Shown here: positions 25,766-34,060 of the stretch, in pieces
Layout: every line of letters begins with the position of its first letter
Position numbering within the stretch: position 1 is the stretch's first letter
Assembly: GCA_031425525.1 (NCBI GenBank)
Contig: JANPJM010000083.1
Location: 66,940-130,939 of the forward strand
Direction of reading: 5' to 3'
Length of the DNA stretch: 64,000 nucleotides
Origin: JANNMJ01 sp031425525
GTDB taxonomy: Bacteria > Bacteroidota > Bacteroidia > Cytophagales > Hymenobacteraceae
Program-made: the position numbers and the translations under genes
The notes under the pieces: generated by a model
Seen by the model: the letters and a program-made list of their open reading frames with translations, nothing else
What the model was told of the DNA's origin: nothing
Database searches by the model: none

Positions 25766-27169
25766 GTGGCACTGATCAAATCCATTTCCGGCATCCGAGG
25801 TACCATCGGCGGCGCCGTCGGCGACGCACTTACCCCGGTCGACGTCGTGAAATACGCGGTGGCGTACGGCACGTGGCTGATGCGCACCAAACCGCAAAAT
25901 CCTACGGTCGTTTTGGGGCGCGATGCGCGCCTGTCGGGCGATATGGTAAGCCGCCTCGTGATTGGGGCGCTGCAAGGCGTGGGCCTCAACGTGATCGATG
26001 TGGGCCTAAGCACCACCCCGACCGTCGAGCTGGCCGTGGGCTACAAGAAGGCGGCCGGGGGCATCATCCTCACGGCTTCGCACAACCCCAAGCAGTGGAA
26101 CGCGCTGAAACTGCTCAACGAAAAGGGCGAGTTTCTGAGCGAAGCCGACGGCGCGGAAGTGCTGCGGATTGCCGACGCCGAAGAGTTTGATTTCGCGCCC
26201 GTCACGAAGCTCGGCAAGGTTACGCAGTCGCAGAACACCTTGCGGCGCCACATTCAGGACATTCTGGCGCACGAGCTGGTCGATGTAGACGCCATTCGGG
26301 CGCGCGGCTTCCGCCTCGTGGTCGATGCCGTGAACTCGTCGGGCGGATTTGCCGTGCCGATGCTGCTGGAAGCCCTGGGCGTGGAGCCGGTCAATATCGA
26401 AAAGCTGCACTGCGAGCCCGACGGCGATTTCGCCCACAACCCCGAACCCCTGCCCGAACACCTACGCGACATCGAGCGCGCGATGAAAAAAGGCAAGTTC
26501 GACTTGGGTATCGTGGTCGATCCCGACGTTGATCGCTTGGCGCTGGTATGCGAAGACGGCGCGTTTTTCGGCGAAGAATACACCTTGGTGGCCGTGGCCG
26601 ACTATGTGCTTGGTCGGCGCGGCGGCGGCAACACCGTCAGCAACCTGAGCAGCACCCGCGCCCTGCGCGATGTCACTGAGAAGCACGGCGGCAAACACGC
26701 TGCTGCGGCCGTGGGCGAAGTGAACGTAGTGGCTTTGATGAAGGAAACCAATGCCGTGATCGGCGGCGAGGGCAACGGCGGCATCATCGTGCCGGATTTG
26801 CACTACGGCCGCGACGCGCTCATCGGCATCGCGCTGTTTCTGACGCACTTAGCCAAGAGCGGCCTTACTGCCAGCCGGTTACGCGCCACGTACCCCAGCT
26901 ACTACATCTCGAAAAACAAAATCGAGCTGACACCCGACATCGATACCACCGCCATTCTGCGCCACGTGCAGCAGCGCTACGCCAAACAGCCCGTGAACAC
27001 GGTGGATGGCGTAAAAATCGAGTTCGATAAAGAGTGGGTACATCTGCGGAAATCGAACACCGAGCCGATCATCCGCATCTACGCCGAATCGGCGTCGAGC
27101 GTCACCGCCGACCATCTGGCGAAGAAGATCATCGGCGACATCAAGGAGATCATCTCGATGAAGGTCTGA
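25766..27169 (+). CDS. glmM: Phosphoglucosamine mutase (phosphohexomutase family)
   Basis: This encodes 467 residues from GTG 25766, since the Bacteroidota proteins begin with xxLIKSISGIRGTIGG exactly as here. The enzyme converts glucosamine-6-phosphate to glucosamine-1-phosphate for UDP-GlcNAc and cell-wall synthesis. TASHNPKQWNALK holds the phosphorylated serine (S105), DPDVDR is the Mg loop, GEGNGG the sugar-recognition loop and RKSNTEPIIRIY the phosphate-binding C-terminal loop. Phosphomannomutase activity is the main alternative, since these subfamilies are hard to separate by eye. A terminator follows. Confidence 0.9.
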   Translation: MALIKSISGIRGTIGGAVGDALTPVDVVKYAVAYGTWLMRTKPQNPTVVLGRDARLSGDMVSRLVIGALQGVGLNVIDVGLSTTPTVELAVGYKKAAGGIILTASHNPKQWNALKLLNEKGEFLSEADGAEVLRIADAEEFDFAPVTKLGKVTQSQNTLRRHIQDILAHELVDVDAIRARGFRLVVDAVNSSGGFAVPMLLEALGVEPVNIEKLHCEPDGDFAHNPEPLPEHLRDIERAMKKGKFDLGIVVDPDVDRLALVCEDGAFFGEEYTLVAVADYVLGRRGGGNTVSNLSSTRALRDVTEKHGGKHAAAAVGEVNVVALMKETNAVIGGEGNGGIIVPDLHYGRDALIGIALFLTHLAKSGLTASRLRATYPSYYISKNKIELTPDIDTTAILRHVQQRYAKQPVNTVDGVKIEFDKEWVHLRKSNTEPIIRIYAESASSVTADHLAKKIIGDIKEIISMKV

Positions 27170-27213
27170 CAAAGAAGCGGACGGAATTTTAGAAGATCCG
27201 GAGATTTTGAGGG

Positions 27214-27247
27214 TGCGCCCCGGCTTTTTGCGGCCGGGGCGCATTTC
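27214..27247 (+). terminator. Intrinsic terminator after glmM
   Basis: TGCGCCCCGGC and its complement, separated by an 8-nt loop beginning with T5, are followed by a short T-containing stretch. It lies 45 bp after the glmM stop. Confidence 0.75.
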
Positions 27248-27270
27248 GTTTCCGGGCCCGTTGGCGGCTG

Positions 27271-27278
27271 TAATTTTG
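27271..27278 (+). promoter_or_regulatory. TAATTTTG promoter element of the cysteine desulfurase gene
   Basis: A perfect TAnnTTTG, 38 nt before the ATG at 27317, just after the glmM terminator. Confidence 0.6.
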
Positions 27279-27316
27279 TAGACCGTCGTGTTTCTTTCTC
27301 CCCTCGCCATCTGCCG

Positions 27317-28483
27317 ATGACCTCTGCCGCCCCCACTACCGCCGTTTACCTCGACAACGCCGCCACGACGCCGCTCGATCCGGCCGTTTTTGAGGCGATG
27401 ACGCCGTTTCTGCGCGATTTTTTCGGAAATCCGTCGAGTACGCACGGGCACGGCCGGCAGGTACGCGCCGCCGTGGAGCAGGCCCGCAAAACCGTAGCGA
27501 ATCTGCTGAACGCCGCGCCCGGCGAGATTACGTTTACGTCGGGCGGCACCGAGGCCGACAACCGCGCCATCATCAGCACGGCGCGCTCCCTGGGGATTCG
27601 GCACGCCATCTCGACCGGTTTGGAGCATCACGCCGTGCTGCACTCGCTGGAGGCGCTGGCGCACAGCGGCGACATCGAGCTGCACCACGTACGCCACGAC
27701 GACCGGGGCCGCGTCGATCTTGCGCACCTCGCCGAGTTGCTGCGGCGCCTGCCGCGCGCCCTCGTGAGCCTGATGCACGCCAACAATGAAGTGGGCACGC
27801 TGCTGCCGCTGGCCGAAGTAGGGGCGCTTTGTCGGGCGCACAATGCTATTTTTCACTCCGATACCGTGCAGACGATGGGCCACTACCGTCACGATGTACG
27901 CACCTTGGGGGCACATTTTCTGGTAGGTTCGGCGCATAAGTTTCACGGGCCGAAAGGAGTTGGTTTTTTGTTCACGGATAGCAGCGTGCAGGTGGCGCCG
28001 CTCATTCAGGGCGGCTCGCAGGAGCGCGGGCAGCGCGGCGGCACCGAGAATGTGGCGGGCATCATCGGGCTGGCAAAAGCCCTGGAATTGGCTTATGCCG
28101 AGATGGCCGACCATCAGCAGCACGTCCAACGCCTGAAAGACCGCATGATCGGGCGCCTCCGCGCCGCCCTCGGCGATGAGGTACAGTTCAACGGTACCTC
28201 CGAACTGGCCGACGAAAGCCTCTACACCGTGCTGAACGTGAGCCTGCCGCCAAGCGAAATGACCGAAATGCTGCTCTTCAATCTCGACATTCAGCGGATT
28301 TCGGCGTCGGGCGGGTCGGCGTGTACAAGCGGCTCCAACGTGGGCTCGCACGTACTGACGGCCCTCGGCTGCGACCCAAGCCGGGGGGCGGTGCGGTTTT
28401 CGTTTTCGCGGTTCACCACGGAAGCGGAGGTCGATTATGCGGCCGGGGTGCTGGCGGGGTTGTATCAGCGGGTGGCGGTGTAG
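27317..28483 (+). CDS. Cysteine desulfurase (class V aminotransferase fold)
   Basis: This encodes 388 residues. The PLP enzyme removes sulfur from cysteine to give alanine and a protein persulfide, for Fe-S clusters or tRNA thiolation. YLDNAATTPLDP opens the family. The Schiff-base lysine is K208 in VGSAHKFHGPKG, and the persulfide cysteine is C336 in ASGGSACTSGS, on a loop typical of NifS/IscS-like (group I) enzymes. RGGTEN and the LHPNNEVG-like MHANNEVGT motifs are also present. No iscU, suf or other Fe-S genes are adjacent, so the acceptor pathway cannot be told from context. Confidence 0.94.
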   Translation: MTSAAPTTAVYLDNAATTPLDPAVFEAMTPFLRDFFGNPSSTHGHGRQVRAAVEQARKTVANLLNAAPGEITFTSGGTEADNRAIISTARSLGIRHAISTGLEHHAVLHSLEALAHSGDIELHHVRHDDRGRVDLAHLAELLRRLPRALVSLMHANNEVGTLLPLAEVGALCRAHNAIFHSDTVQTMGHYRHDVRTLGAHFLVGSAHKFHGPKGVGFLFTDSSVQVAPLIQGGSQERGQRGGTENVAGIIGLAKALELAYAEMADHQQHVQRLKDRMIGRLRAALGDEVQFNGTSELADESLYTVLNVSLPPSEMTEMLLFNLDIQRISASGGSACTSGSNVGSHVLTALGCDPSRGAVRFSFSRFTTEAEVDYAAGVLAGLYQRVAV

Positions 28484-28869
28484 AGAGCTGGGAGTCAGGG
28501 TTTTTCTCGTCACCCCGCGCCACTCAGGGTAGCAATCCCTCCGGGATAGCAACCTTGGGCTGTGGAATAGAACCCCTTCGGGGTATTTGCTTGTCATTTA
28601 TCATTCGTACTCAGCCCACGTTGCGGGCTGTCTCGGTAGCGTCCCCGTCAGGGAGCGCCGTTCGCTACGCCCACTGCGCGCGTTGTGCTGAATGGTGTCC
28701 CCCTGCCAGGGGTGCACGGTTGAGGGTGGCCTGCGGCGTTCGGTCAGAAGAAGCCCGCAGCTTCGGTCACTGGTAACTAGTCACTCGTCACTACTCACCG
28801 TATAGTCGTGGGTTGCGGCTGCCGCCTACCTTCGCCGCCGAAACATCGTACCCCGTATTTTTTCGCCCC
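28484..28869. other. Gene-free gap before transketolase with palindromic remnants
   Basis: This 386-bp gap contains short inverted motifs such as CCCTCCGGGATAG, ACCCCTTCGGGGT, AGCCCACGTTGCGGGCT and GTCCCCCTGCCAGGGG, typical of dispersed repeats. Parts (CCCCGTCAGG and AAGCCCGCAGCT) resemble the gap at 40664-40881. A TACCTTCG box at 28827-28834 is the likely transketolase promoter. No gene is seen. Confidence 0.55.
28827..28834 (+). promoter_or_regulatory. TACCTTCG, TAnnTTTG-like box of transketolase
   Basis: One mismatch from the consensus, 35 nt before the transketolase ATG at 28870. Confidence 0.45.
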
Positions 28870-30879
28870 ATGGCCGCTTCCCCAGACCTCGATCAGCTCT
28901 GCATCAATACCATTCGCACGCTCTCGCTCGACGGCGTGCAGAAAGCCGAATCGGGCCACCCCGGTTTGCCACTTGGCATGGCGCCCGCCGCTTACGTGCT
29001 CTGGACGCGCCATTTGCGGCACAATCCGAAGAACCCGCATTGGGCTAACCGCGACCGATTTCTGCTGTCGGCGGGCCACGGCTCGATGCTGATTTATTCG
29101 TTGCTGCACCTGACGGGCTACGACCTGCCGCTCGAAGAGCTGAAAAACTTCCGGCAGTGGGGTTCCAAAACCGCCGGCCACCCGGAGTATCACCTTACGC
29201 CCGGCGTAGAGCTGACGACCGGCCCCCTTGGCCAAGGCTTTGCCAACGGCGTGGGTTTCGGCATTGGGGGGGCGCACCTGGGCGCGCGCTTCAACGCCGA
29301 CGGCTTCCCGCTGATCGACCATCACGTCTACTGTATCTGCTCCGACGGCGATCTGATGGAGGGCGTGGCCTGCGAAGCCGCTTCGCTGGCGGGTACGCTG
29401 GCGCTCGGCAACCTCGTGTACCTCTACGACGACAACCACATCACCATCGAGGGCGATACTTCTCTGGCGTTCCGCGAGGATGTGCTGGCGCGGTTCGACG
29501 CCTTGGGTTGGCATACGCAGCGCGTGAGCGATGGAAATGATACGGAAGCCATCGACGCCGCGATTCAGGCCGCGAAAGCCGAAACCGGTAAGCCCTCGCT
29601 GATTGCCGTACGCACCATCATCGGGTACGGAATGCCCGCCGCCGGCACGCGCAAGGCGCACTCCGACGCGCCCGGCGCCGACGCCGTAAAGGCCACCAAG
29701 CGCAATTTGGGCTGGCCGGAAGACAGCGCATTCCTGATTCCTGACGAAGCCCTCGCGCACTTCCGCACGGCCGTGGAAGACGGCGCCGCTCGCGAAGCCG
29801 ACTGGAACGCCCTCGTGGACCGCTACGAAGCCGCGCACCCCAATAAAGGCAGCGAATGGCGCCGCACCATGAGCGGTGAGTTGCCGAAAGACTGGGAGAA
29901 AGCTCTACCCACTTTCGCCGACGCCAAGCCGATGGCGACGCGCGCGGCCAGCGGCGAGGTAATCAATGCCCTGGCGAAGGTGCTGCCGCAACTCATCGGC
30001 GGGTCGGCCGATCTGGCGCCTTCCAACAACACCGACATCAAGGAGGGCGGCTCGTTTGGGCCGGAAAACCACGCCGGGCGTATTCTGCACTTCGGCGTGC
30101 GCGAGCACGCAATGGGCGCGGCGCTCAACGGCATCTCGCTTAACGGCGGTCTGATTCCGTTCGGCGGCACGTTTATGTGTTTCTCCGATTACATGAAGCC
30201 CGCCGTGCGGTTGGCGGCGCTGTCGGGCATTCAGGTGGTGTTCGTGTTCACGCACGACTCCATCGGGTTGGGCGAAGACGGGCCGACGCACCAGCCCATT
30301 GAGCAACTGGCGGGGTTACGGGCCATTCCGCAGCATTACGTCGTCCGCCCAGCCGACCCGCACGAAACCCGCGCCGCCTGGAAAATGGCCATCGAGCGGC
30401 AGAAAGCGCCGACCTCGCTCATCTTGAGCCGCCAGAAAACGATCATCCTCGACCAGGCCACCGTCACGACGAAAGCCGACGACGGCGTGGCGCGCGGCGC
30501 CTACATTTTGCAGGAAGCCGATGGCGGTGCGCCGAAAGTCATCCTGCTCGCCACGGGCTCGGAAGTAGGCGTGGCCCTCGAAGCCCGCAAGCAGTTGGAG
30601 GTCGCCGGCACGCCTACCCGCGTGGTGTCGATGCCGTGCTGGGAACGGTTCGAGGAGCAGACGCCCGCATACAAAGAGCAGGTGTTGCCGCGCGCCATCA
30701 CGGCGCGGGTCGCCATTGAGGCCGCCGCCCGCCTCGGCTGGGATCGCTACACCGGTTTCGGCGGCGCCGTGATTTGTATGGAAGGCTTCGGCGCGTCGGC
30801 CCCCGGTGATGTGGTGCTACGCGAGTTCGGCTTCACGCCGGAGAACGTAGTTGAACAGGCGCGAAAAGTGTTGGCTTAA
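28870..30879 (+). CDS. tkt: Transketolase
   Basis: This encodes 669 residues from the ATG at 28870 (MAASPDLDQLCINTIRTL), 35 nt after a promoter-like box. Transketolase moves two-carbon units between sugar phosphates in the pentose phosphate pathway using thiamine diphosphate. ESGHPGLPLG and GPLGQGFANGVG are substrate/cofactor loops, SDGDLMEG...YDDNHITIEG is the ThDP/Mg motif and the central EDGPTHQPIEQLAGLR marks the pyrimidine domain. Length is standard. Transaldolase follows 675 bp downstream, so the non-oxidative pentose phosphate enzymes are clustered, interrupted by two small genes. Confidence 0.97.
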   Translation: MAASPDLDQLCINTIRTLSLDGVQKAESGHPGLPLGMAPAAYVLWTRHLRHNPKNPHWANRDRFLLSAGHGSMLIYSLLHLTGYDLPLEELKNFRQWGSKTAGHPEYHLTPGVELTTGPLGQGFANGVGFGIGGAHLGARFNADGFPLIDHHVYCICSDGDLMEGVACEAASLAGTLALGNLVYLYDDNHITIEGDTSLAFREDVLARFDALGWHTQRVSDGNDTEAIDAAIQAAKAETGKPSLIAVRTIIGYGMPAAGTRKAHSDAPGADAVKATKRNLGWPEDSAFLIPDEALAHFRTAVEDGAAREADWNALVDRYEAAHPNKGSEWRRTMSGELPKDWEKALPTFADAKPMATRAASGEVINALAKVLPQLIGGSADLAPSNNTDIKEGGSFGPENHAGRILHFGVREHAMGAALNGISLNGGLIPFGGTFMCFSDYMKPAVRLAALSGIQVVFVFTHDSIGLGEDGPTHQPIEQLAGLRAIPQHYVVRPADPHETRAAWKMAIERQKAPTSLILSRQKTIILDQATVTTKADDGVARGAYILQEADGGAPKVILLATGSEVGVALEARKQLEVAGTPTRVVSMPCWERFEEQTPAYKEQVLPRAITARVAIEAAARLGWDRYTGFGGAVICMEGFGASAPGDVVLREFGFTPENVVEQARKVLA

Positions 30880-30882
30880 ATT

Positions 30883-30977
30883 TGTCATTGCGAGGAGGCT
30901 TTGCGACGAAGCAATCTCGCATTGTGCCTGGGGCGCCGAGCAAACCGTGGGATTGCTTCGCTCCGCTCGCAATGACA
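30883..30977. repeat. Dispersed palindrome family R2, copy 1
   Basis: Begins TGTCATTGCGAGGAGGC and ends in the complementary GCTCGCAATGACA. Other copies are at 39627-39744 and 62712-62818. The arms include GCGACGAAGCAATCTCGC. Confidence 0.9.
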
Positions 30978-30999
30978 AAACAATTTAGGCTAATCAGCA

Positions 31000-31209
31000 A
31001 TGAACGTCGATTTTCAGAAAATGCGCGCCGATGCGCACACCATTGCAGATATTTTGCCCGACGACTTGTTGCAGCGCTGGGTAGCTGTGGGTAGCGCATT
31101 GCGCCGTCAGGCAGAAACCAAGAATCCTGAGGAAGCCAAGATGTGGAAGTCAGTTGCTAATTCAATGTGGAACGATCACGAATTATTAAAGCGGCTGGCC
31201 GATTCGTAA
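31000..31209 (+). CDS. Small hypothetical protein, AT-richer
   Basis: This encodes 69 residues from ATG 31000. It is predicted to be all-helical and soluble (MNVDFQKMRADAHTIADILP, then EEAKMWKSVANSMWNDHELL) with no signal or membrane helix. Codon use is visibly AT-richer than in the flanking tkt and tal genes (TTA, AAT, CAA). The next small gene starts 20 bp downstream, so they probably form a pair. No family is recognised; a small accessory, immunity or antitoxin-type protein is possible but not shown. Confidence 0.5.
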   Translation: MNVDFQKMRADAHTIADILPDDLLQRWVAVGSALRRQAETKNPEEAKMWKSVANSMWNDHELLKRLADS

Positions 31210-31229
31210 TTCTAAGCTTCTAAGGTCTT

Positions 31230-31511
31230 ATGTCGTTTCCAACTGACGCAGCTTTGCAAAAGGCTAATTTTAGGTTCATCCAGCACACTAACTCCTGGAA
31301 TTTCGACCTCCCAGACAAGAAAAAGGGAGCTTCAGTGGTGCTAACGCGTACAAATGATGGCAAAATTAGCATCATTCATTATGGCCTCCATGAAGAAGAC
31401 GACTGGCACGGAGACGGTGAGGCCGATGAGGCAATAGTCGCTTCTTTTAAAGGACGATTGCGAAGTGACGACGAATTTGAGCTACTACTGTGGCAGCTTG
31501 AAATCACTTAG
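31230..31511 (+). CDS. Small hypothetical protein, AT-richer partner
   Basis: This encodes 93 residues. It looks like a compact alpha/beta protein: FRFIQHTNSWNFDLPDKKKG, then strands VVLTRTNDGKISIIHYG, an acidic His/Asp/Gly loop (HEEDDWHGDGEADEAI) and a final helix DDEFELLLWQLEIT. The acidic His-rich loop could bind metal (inference). Composition is AT-richer than neighbours, like the gene 20 bp upstream. No recognised family. The pair lies between the R2 repeat and transaldolase, as a small acquired cassette might. Confidence 0.5.
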   Translation: MSFPTDAALQKANFRFIQHTNSWNFDLPDKKKGASVVLTRTNDGKISIIHYGLHEEDDWHGDGEADEAIVASFKGRLRSDDEFELLLWQLEIT

Positions 31512-31553
31512 TAATCAACCCAATCCCCAAAAATCCCTTCTACAATCTCCATC

Positions 31554-32675
31554 GTGAACCCTCTCCAACAACTGACCACCTTCGGCCAAAGCATCTCGCT
31601 CGATTTGCTGGGGCGCAACCTCCTCAATTCCGGCGATTTGAAGCGGATGATCGCCGACGACGCCGTGACGAGCGTGACCTCCAATCCGGCCATTTTCGAG
31701 AAATCGATTCTGGAAGGCGATTATTACGATGCCGACATCAAGCGGCTGGCGCAGGCGGGCAAATCCGGCGACGACCTGTACATCGGTCTCGTGGCCGACG
31801 ACATCCGCGCCGCCGCCGAGTTGCTGCGGCCGATTTACGACCAGACCCACGGCCGCGACGGCTTCGTGAGCCTCGAAGTATCGCCGGCGTCGGCGCTCCT
31901 CACCGAGCCCACCATTACGGAGGGCCGCAAGCTGTGGAAGCTCATCGGGCAGCCGAATCTGTACATCAAAGTGCCGGGCACGGAGCCAGGGCTGGCGGCC
32001 ATCGAAACGCTCATCGGCGAGGGCATCAACGTGAACGTGACGCTGCTGTTCTCGCTCGACCGCTACCGCGCCGTTACCGATGCGTACCTCAACGGGCTGG
32101 AAGCGCATTTGGCGGCGGGCCACAAAATCGGCCACATCTCGTCGGTGGCGAGCTTCTTTTTGAGCCGCATCGATTCAGTGGTAGATCCGCTGCTCGAAAA
32201 AATCATCGCTGAAGGCGGCGAGAAGGCCGCCACGGCGAAGGCGCTCTACGGCGAAATCGCCATTGCCTCGGCGCGCCAGGCGTACGTGATCTGGCAGGAG
32301 ATTTTCTCGTCGGAGCGGTTCCAGAAGCTCGAAGCGCAGGGCGCGCAAAAGCAGCGGCTGCTGTGGGCCAGCACGGGCACCAAAAACAAGGCGTTTTCGG
32401 ATGTGAAGTACGTGGAGGCGCTGATTGGGCCGGAGACGGTGAACACCATCCCGCTCGACACGCTGAACGCGTACCGCGACCACGGCCAGCCCGCCGCCCG
32501 CCTCACCGAAAACCTGCCCGACGCGCAATCGAAGCTCGACCAGCTCGCCGCTCTCGGCATTGATCTGCACAAGATTACGGCGGATTTAGAGGCCGACGGC
32601 ATCGAGAAATTCGTGACGCCGTTTGAGAAGCTGTTCGCGGCGTTGGAGGAGAAGCGCGCGGCGGTCGGGCAGTAA
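31554..32675 (+). CDS. tal: Transaldolase
   Basis: This encodes 373 residues from GTG 31554, the first start giving the family N-terminus (LQQLTTFGQSISLDLLGRNL). The length and the LGRNLLNSGDLKRMIADD opening place it with the longer actinobacterial-type transaldolases. The Schiff-base lysine is K139 in LYIKVPGT; TSNPAIF and NVTLLFSLDRYRAV are conserved barrel segments. It transfers dihydroxyacetone units in the pentose phosphate pathway. A strong bidirectional terminator follows. Its closeness to transketolase supports the role. Confidence 0.95.
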   Translation: MNPLQQLTTFGQSISLDLLGRNLLNSGDLKRMIADDAVTSVTSNPAIFEKSILEGDYYDADIKRLAQAGKSGDDLYIGLVADDIRAAAELLRPIYDQTHGRDGFVSLEVSPASALLTEPTITEGRKLWKLIGQPNLYIKVPGTEPGLAAIETLIGEGINVNVTLLFSLDRYRAVTDAYLNGLEAHLAAGHKIGHISSVASFFLSRIDSVVDPLLEKIIAEGGEKAATAKALYGEIAIASARQAYVIWQEIFSSERFQKLEAQGAQKQRLLWASTGTKNKAFSDVKYVEALIGPETVNTIPLDTLNAYRDHGQPAARLTENLPDAQSKLDQLAALGIDLHKITADLEADGIEKFVTPFEKLFAALEEKRAAVGQ

Positions 32676-32699
32676 CGCTCGCTACCAGACCGAAAACAG

Positions 32700-32743
32700 C
32701 TGTCCCCGGCAGCGCGACTGATGAGTCGCGCTGCCGGGGACAG
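32700..32743. terminator. Bidirectional intrinsic terminator
   Basis: A perfect 20-bp stem (CTGTCCCCGGCAGCGCGACT and its complement) with a 4-nt loop GATG lies between transaldolase and the convergent basic-tail protein. Confidence 0.88.
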
Positions 32744-32773
32744 TTTGGTTTGGCGAAGGCCGTTGGGCAGTTA

Positions 32774-33238
32774 TTAGTCTTTACCCTTGCCTTTGCTTTT
32801 CCCTTTTCCGTTGCCATTGCCGTGGCCGTGGCCGTTACCGGGGCCTTCGTAATGGCCTTTGTCTTTGCCGTAGATCTTCTTGGCCTGGCCGGGGGGCAGT
32901 CCTTTCTGCGCCTTGGGGTACTTCACGCGGTGCTCGCGCACCAGCACCCACGGCGTGGCGCCAACGTAATCGACTACCACCGGGTGAAAATTGCCCGGGT
33001 TGTAGCCCGCCAGCGTCGAGGTGCGGATCCACTTCCCGTTGCGGAGCACCACGTAACGCTGCGCGCGCAAGTCGTAGTAACCGTCGACGTCGGGGATGTA
33101 GTAGTACTGCGCCGCGGCGGGCGCGGGCGGCCCCCAGCTCGGCGGAGTGATGTTGATGTTAATCTGGGCCTGGGCGGGCGCCGGCCGTAGCGCGGCTGTC
33201 AACAAGCCAAGCGCGAGCAAGAACTGTAAGGGTTTCAT
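32774..33238 (-). CDS. Secreted protein with Gly/Lys/His-rich tail
   Basis: This encodes 154 residues from the ATG at 33238. A signal peptide (MKPLQFLLALGLLTAALRPAPAQA) precedes a small domain with aromatic pairs: YYYIPDVDGYYDLRAQRYVV, NGKWIRTSTLAGYNPGNFHPVVVDYVG and REHRVKYP. The last 45 residues are low complexity, rich in Gly, Lys, His and Asn (GPGNGHGHGNGNGKGKSKGK). The layout is seen in many uncharacterised Bacteroidota periplasmic proteins. The basic His-rich tail could bind metals, nucleic acid or cell wall (inference). Convergent with transaldolase. Confidence 0.65.
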   Translation of the reverse strand: MKPLQFLLALGLLTAALRPAPAQAQININITPPSWGPPAPAAAQYYYIPDVDGYYDLRAQRYVVLRNGKWIRTSTLAGYNPGNFHPVVVDYVGATPWVLVREHRVKYPKAQKGLPPGQAKKIYGKDKGHYEGPGNGHGHGNGNGKGKSKGKGKD

Positions 33239-33394
33239 GGGCAATCCACTGAAGGGGTGAGACGGGGCAAAAGCACCCGCGAGGCAGGCAGCATCGGCAG
33301 GTCAGCTGCCGGCCCGGTGCGTTCTGCTGATGCCCGTACGCCACAGCCGTGCCAGAGTTCAACTGGCGCGCGTTCGGCGCGCCCGGTTGGTGGT

Positions 33395-33640
33395 TCAACA
33401 GTACGCCGTCAGCTCTTTGTCATCCACGCCGGTCAGCCGGTCGAGCCGCAGCTCGAAGCCATCGTGGCAGCGCAGAAACTCCACTTTCTCGCGGATAAAC
33501 AAATCCGTGATGATGCCGAGGTGCGTGGCCGGGGCGCCGGCCTCATCCACGAAGTGCAGCGCGCACAACTGGCGCAGCGTGGCGCGGGCTTCGAGCTCGT
33601 CGTAGAACGAGCAGTTGATGGGGCGGTAGGTCGTTGGCAT
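33395..33640 (-). CDS. rof: Rof-like Rho-binding antiterminator
   Basis: This encodes 81 residues from the ATG at 33640. The pattern YRPINCSFYDELEARATLRQ then ITDLFIREKVEFL and ELRLDRLTGVDD aligns by eye with E. coli Rof (YQPINCDDYDNLE, DLVSRKNVEYL, ELRLDKITSF). Rof binds Rho and blocks its loading on RNA. The protein would thus inhibit Rho-dependent termination. It sits 15 bp downstream of a small membrane protein on the same strand, so they may be co-transcribed. The resemblance covers almost the full length, but I could not run a search. Confidence 0.75.
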   Translation of the reverse strand: MPTTYRPINCSFYDELEARATLRQLCALHFVDEAGAPATHLGIITDLFIREKVEFLRCHDGFELRLDRLTGVDDKELTAYC

Positions 33641-33655
33641 CACCTGCGTCGATGA

Positions 33656-33910
33656 TTACGGCGCGTTTCTCTCCTTGATCTCGGCTTGAATCTGTTCCAA
33701 TCGGGTGCCGGTGCGCATCAGCATAAACAGCGAGAACAGGATGGTAAGAGAGTGCCAGGGCCTGATGTGGCCTGCGGCAATTGCGTACAAAGCAGCCGCC
33801 GTGGTGCCCACCGCCACCACGGTGAACAGGATTCGCAGGCGTTTCGCTTCTTTCTCCTTTATCAGCAGCGTTTCGAGCGGCAGTTTTTCGTAGGCATTTT
33901 GCTCAGCCAT
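33656..33910 (-). CDS. Small two-helix membrane protein
   Basis: This encodes 84 residues. A charged N-terminal helix (EKLPLETLLIKEKEAKRLR) leads into two membrane segments (ILFTVVAVGTTAAALYAIAAG and SLTILFSLFMLM), with a charged C-terminal helix (RLEQIQAEIKERNAP). No family is recognised. It lies 15 bp upstream of the rof-like gene and may share its transcript. Its role is unknown. Confidence 0.6.
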   Translation of the reverse strand: MAEQNAYEKLPLETLLIKEKEAKRLRILFTVVAVGTTAAALYAIAAGHIRPWHSLTILFSLFMLMRTGTRLEQIQAEIKERNAP

Positions 33911-34060
33911 TGCATTTCATTGTTGGTGAACGTGAGGAGCGCGCTTTGGTGGTAGCGGACTCAGTGTTTTGCCCGACCCGAGGAAACGTTAAGCCATTTC
34001 CGACGTGAAAATATCGCCAGCTGGGTGGCACCCGCGCGCCGCTTGTTCACCGCTGGCGCG

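Noticed and set aside
28484..28776. Short + strand ORF after the cysteine desulfurase
   Set aside because: The reading frame runs over palindromic repeat remnants, and its composition shows no protein-like pattern.
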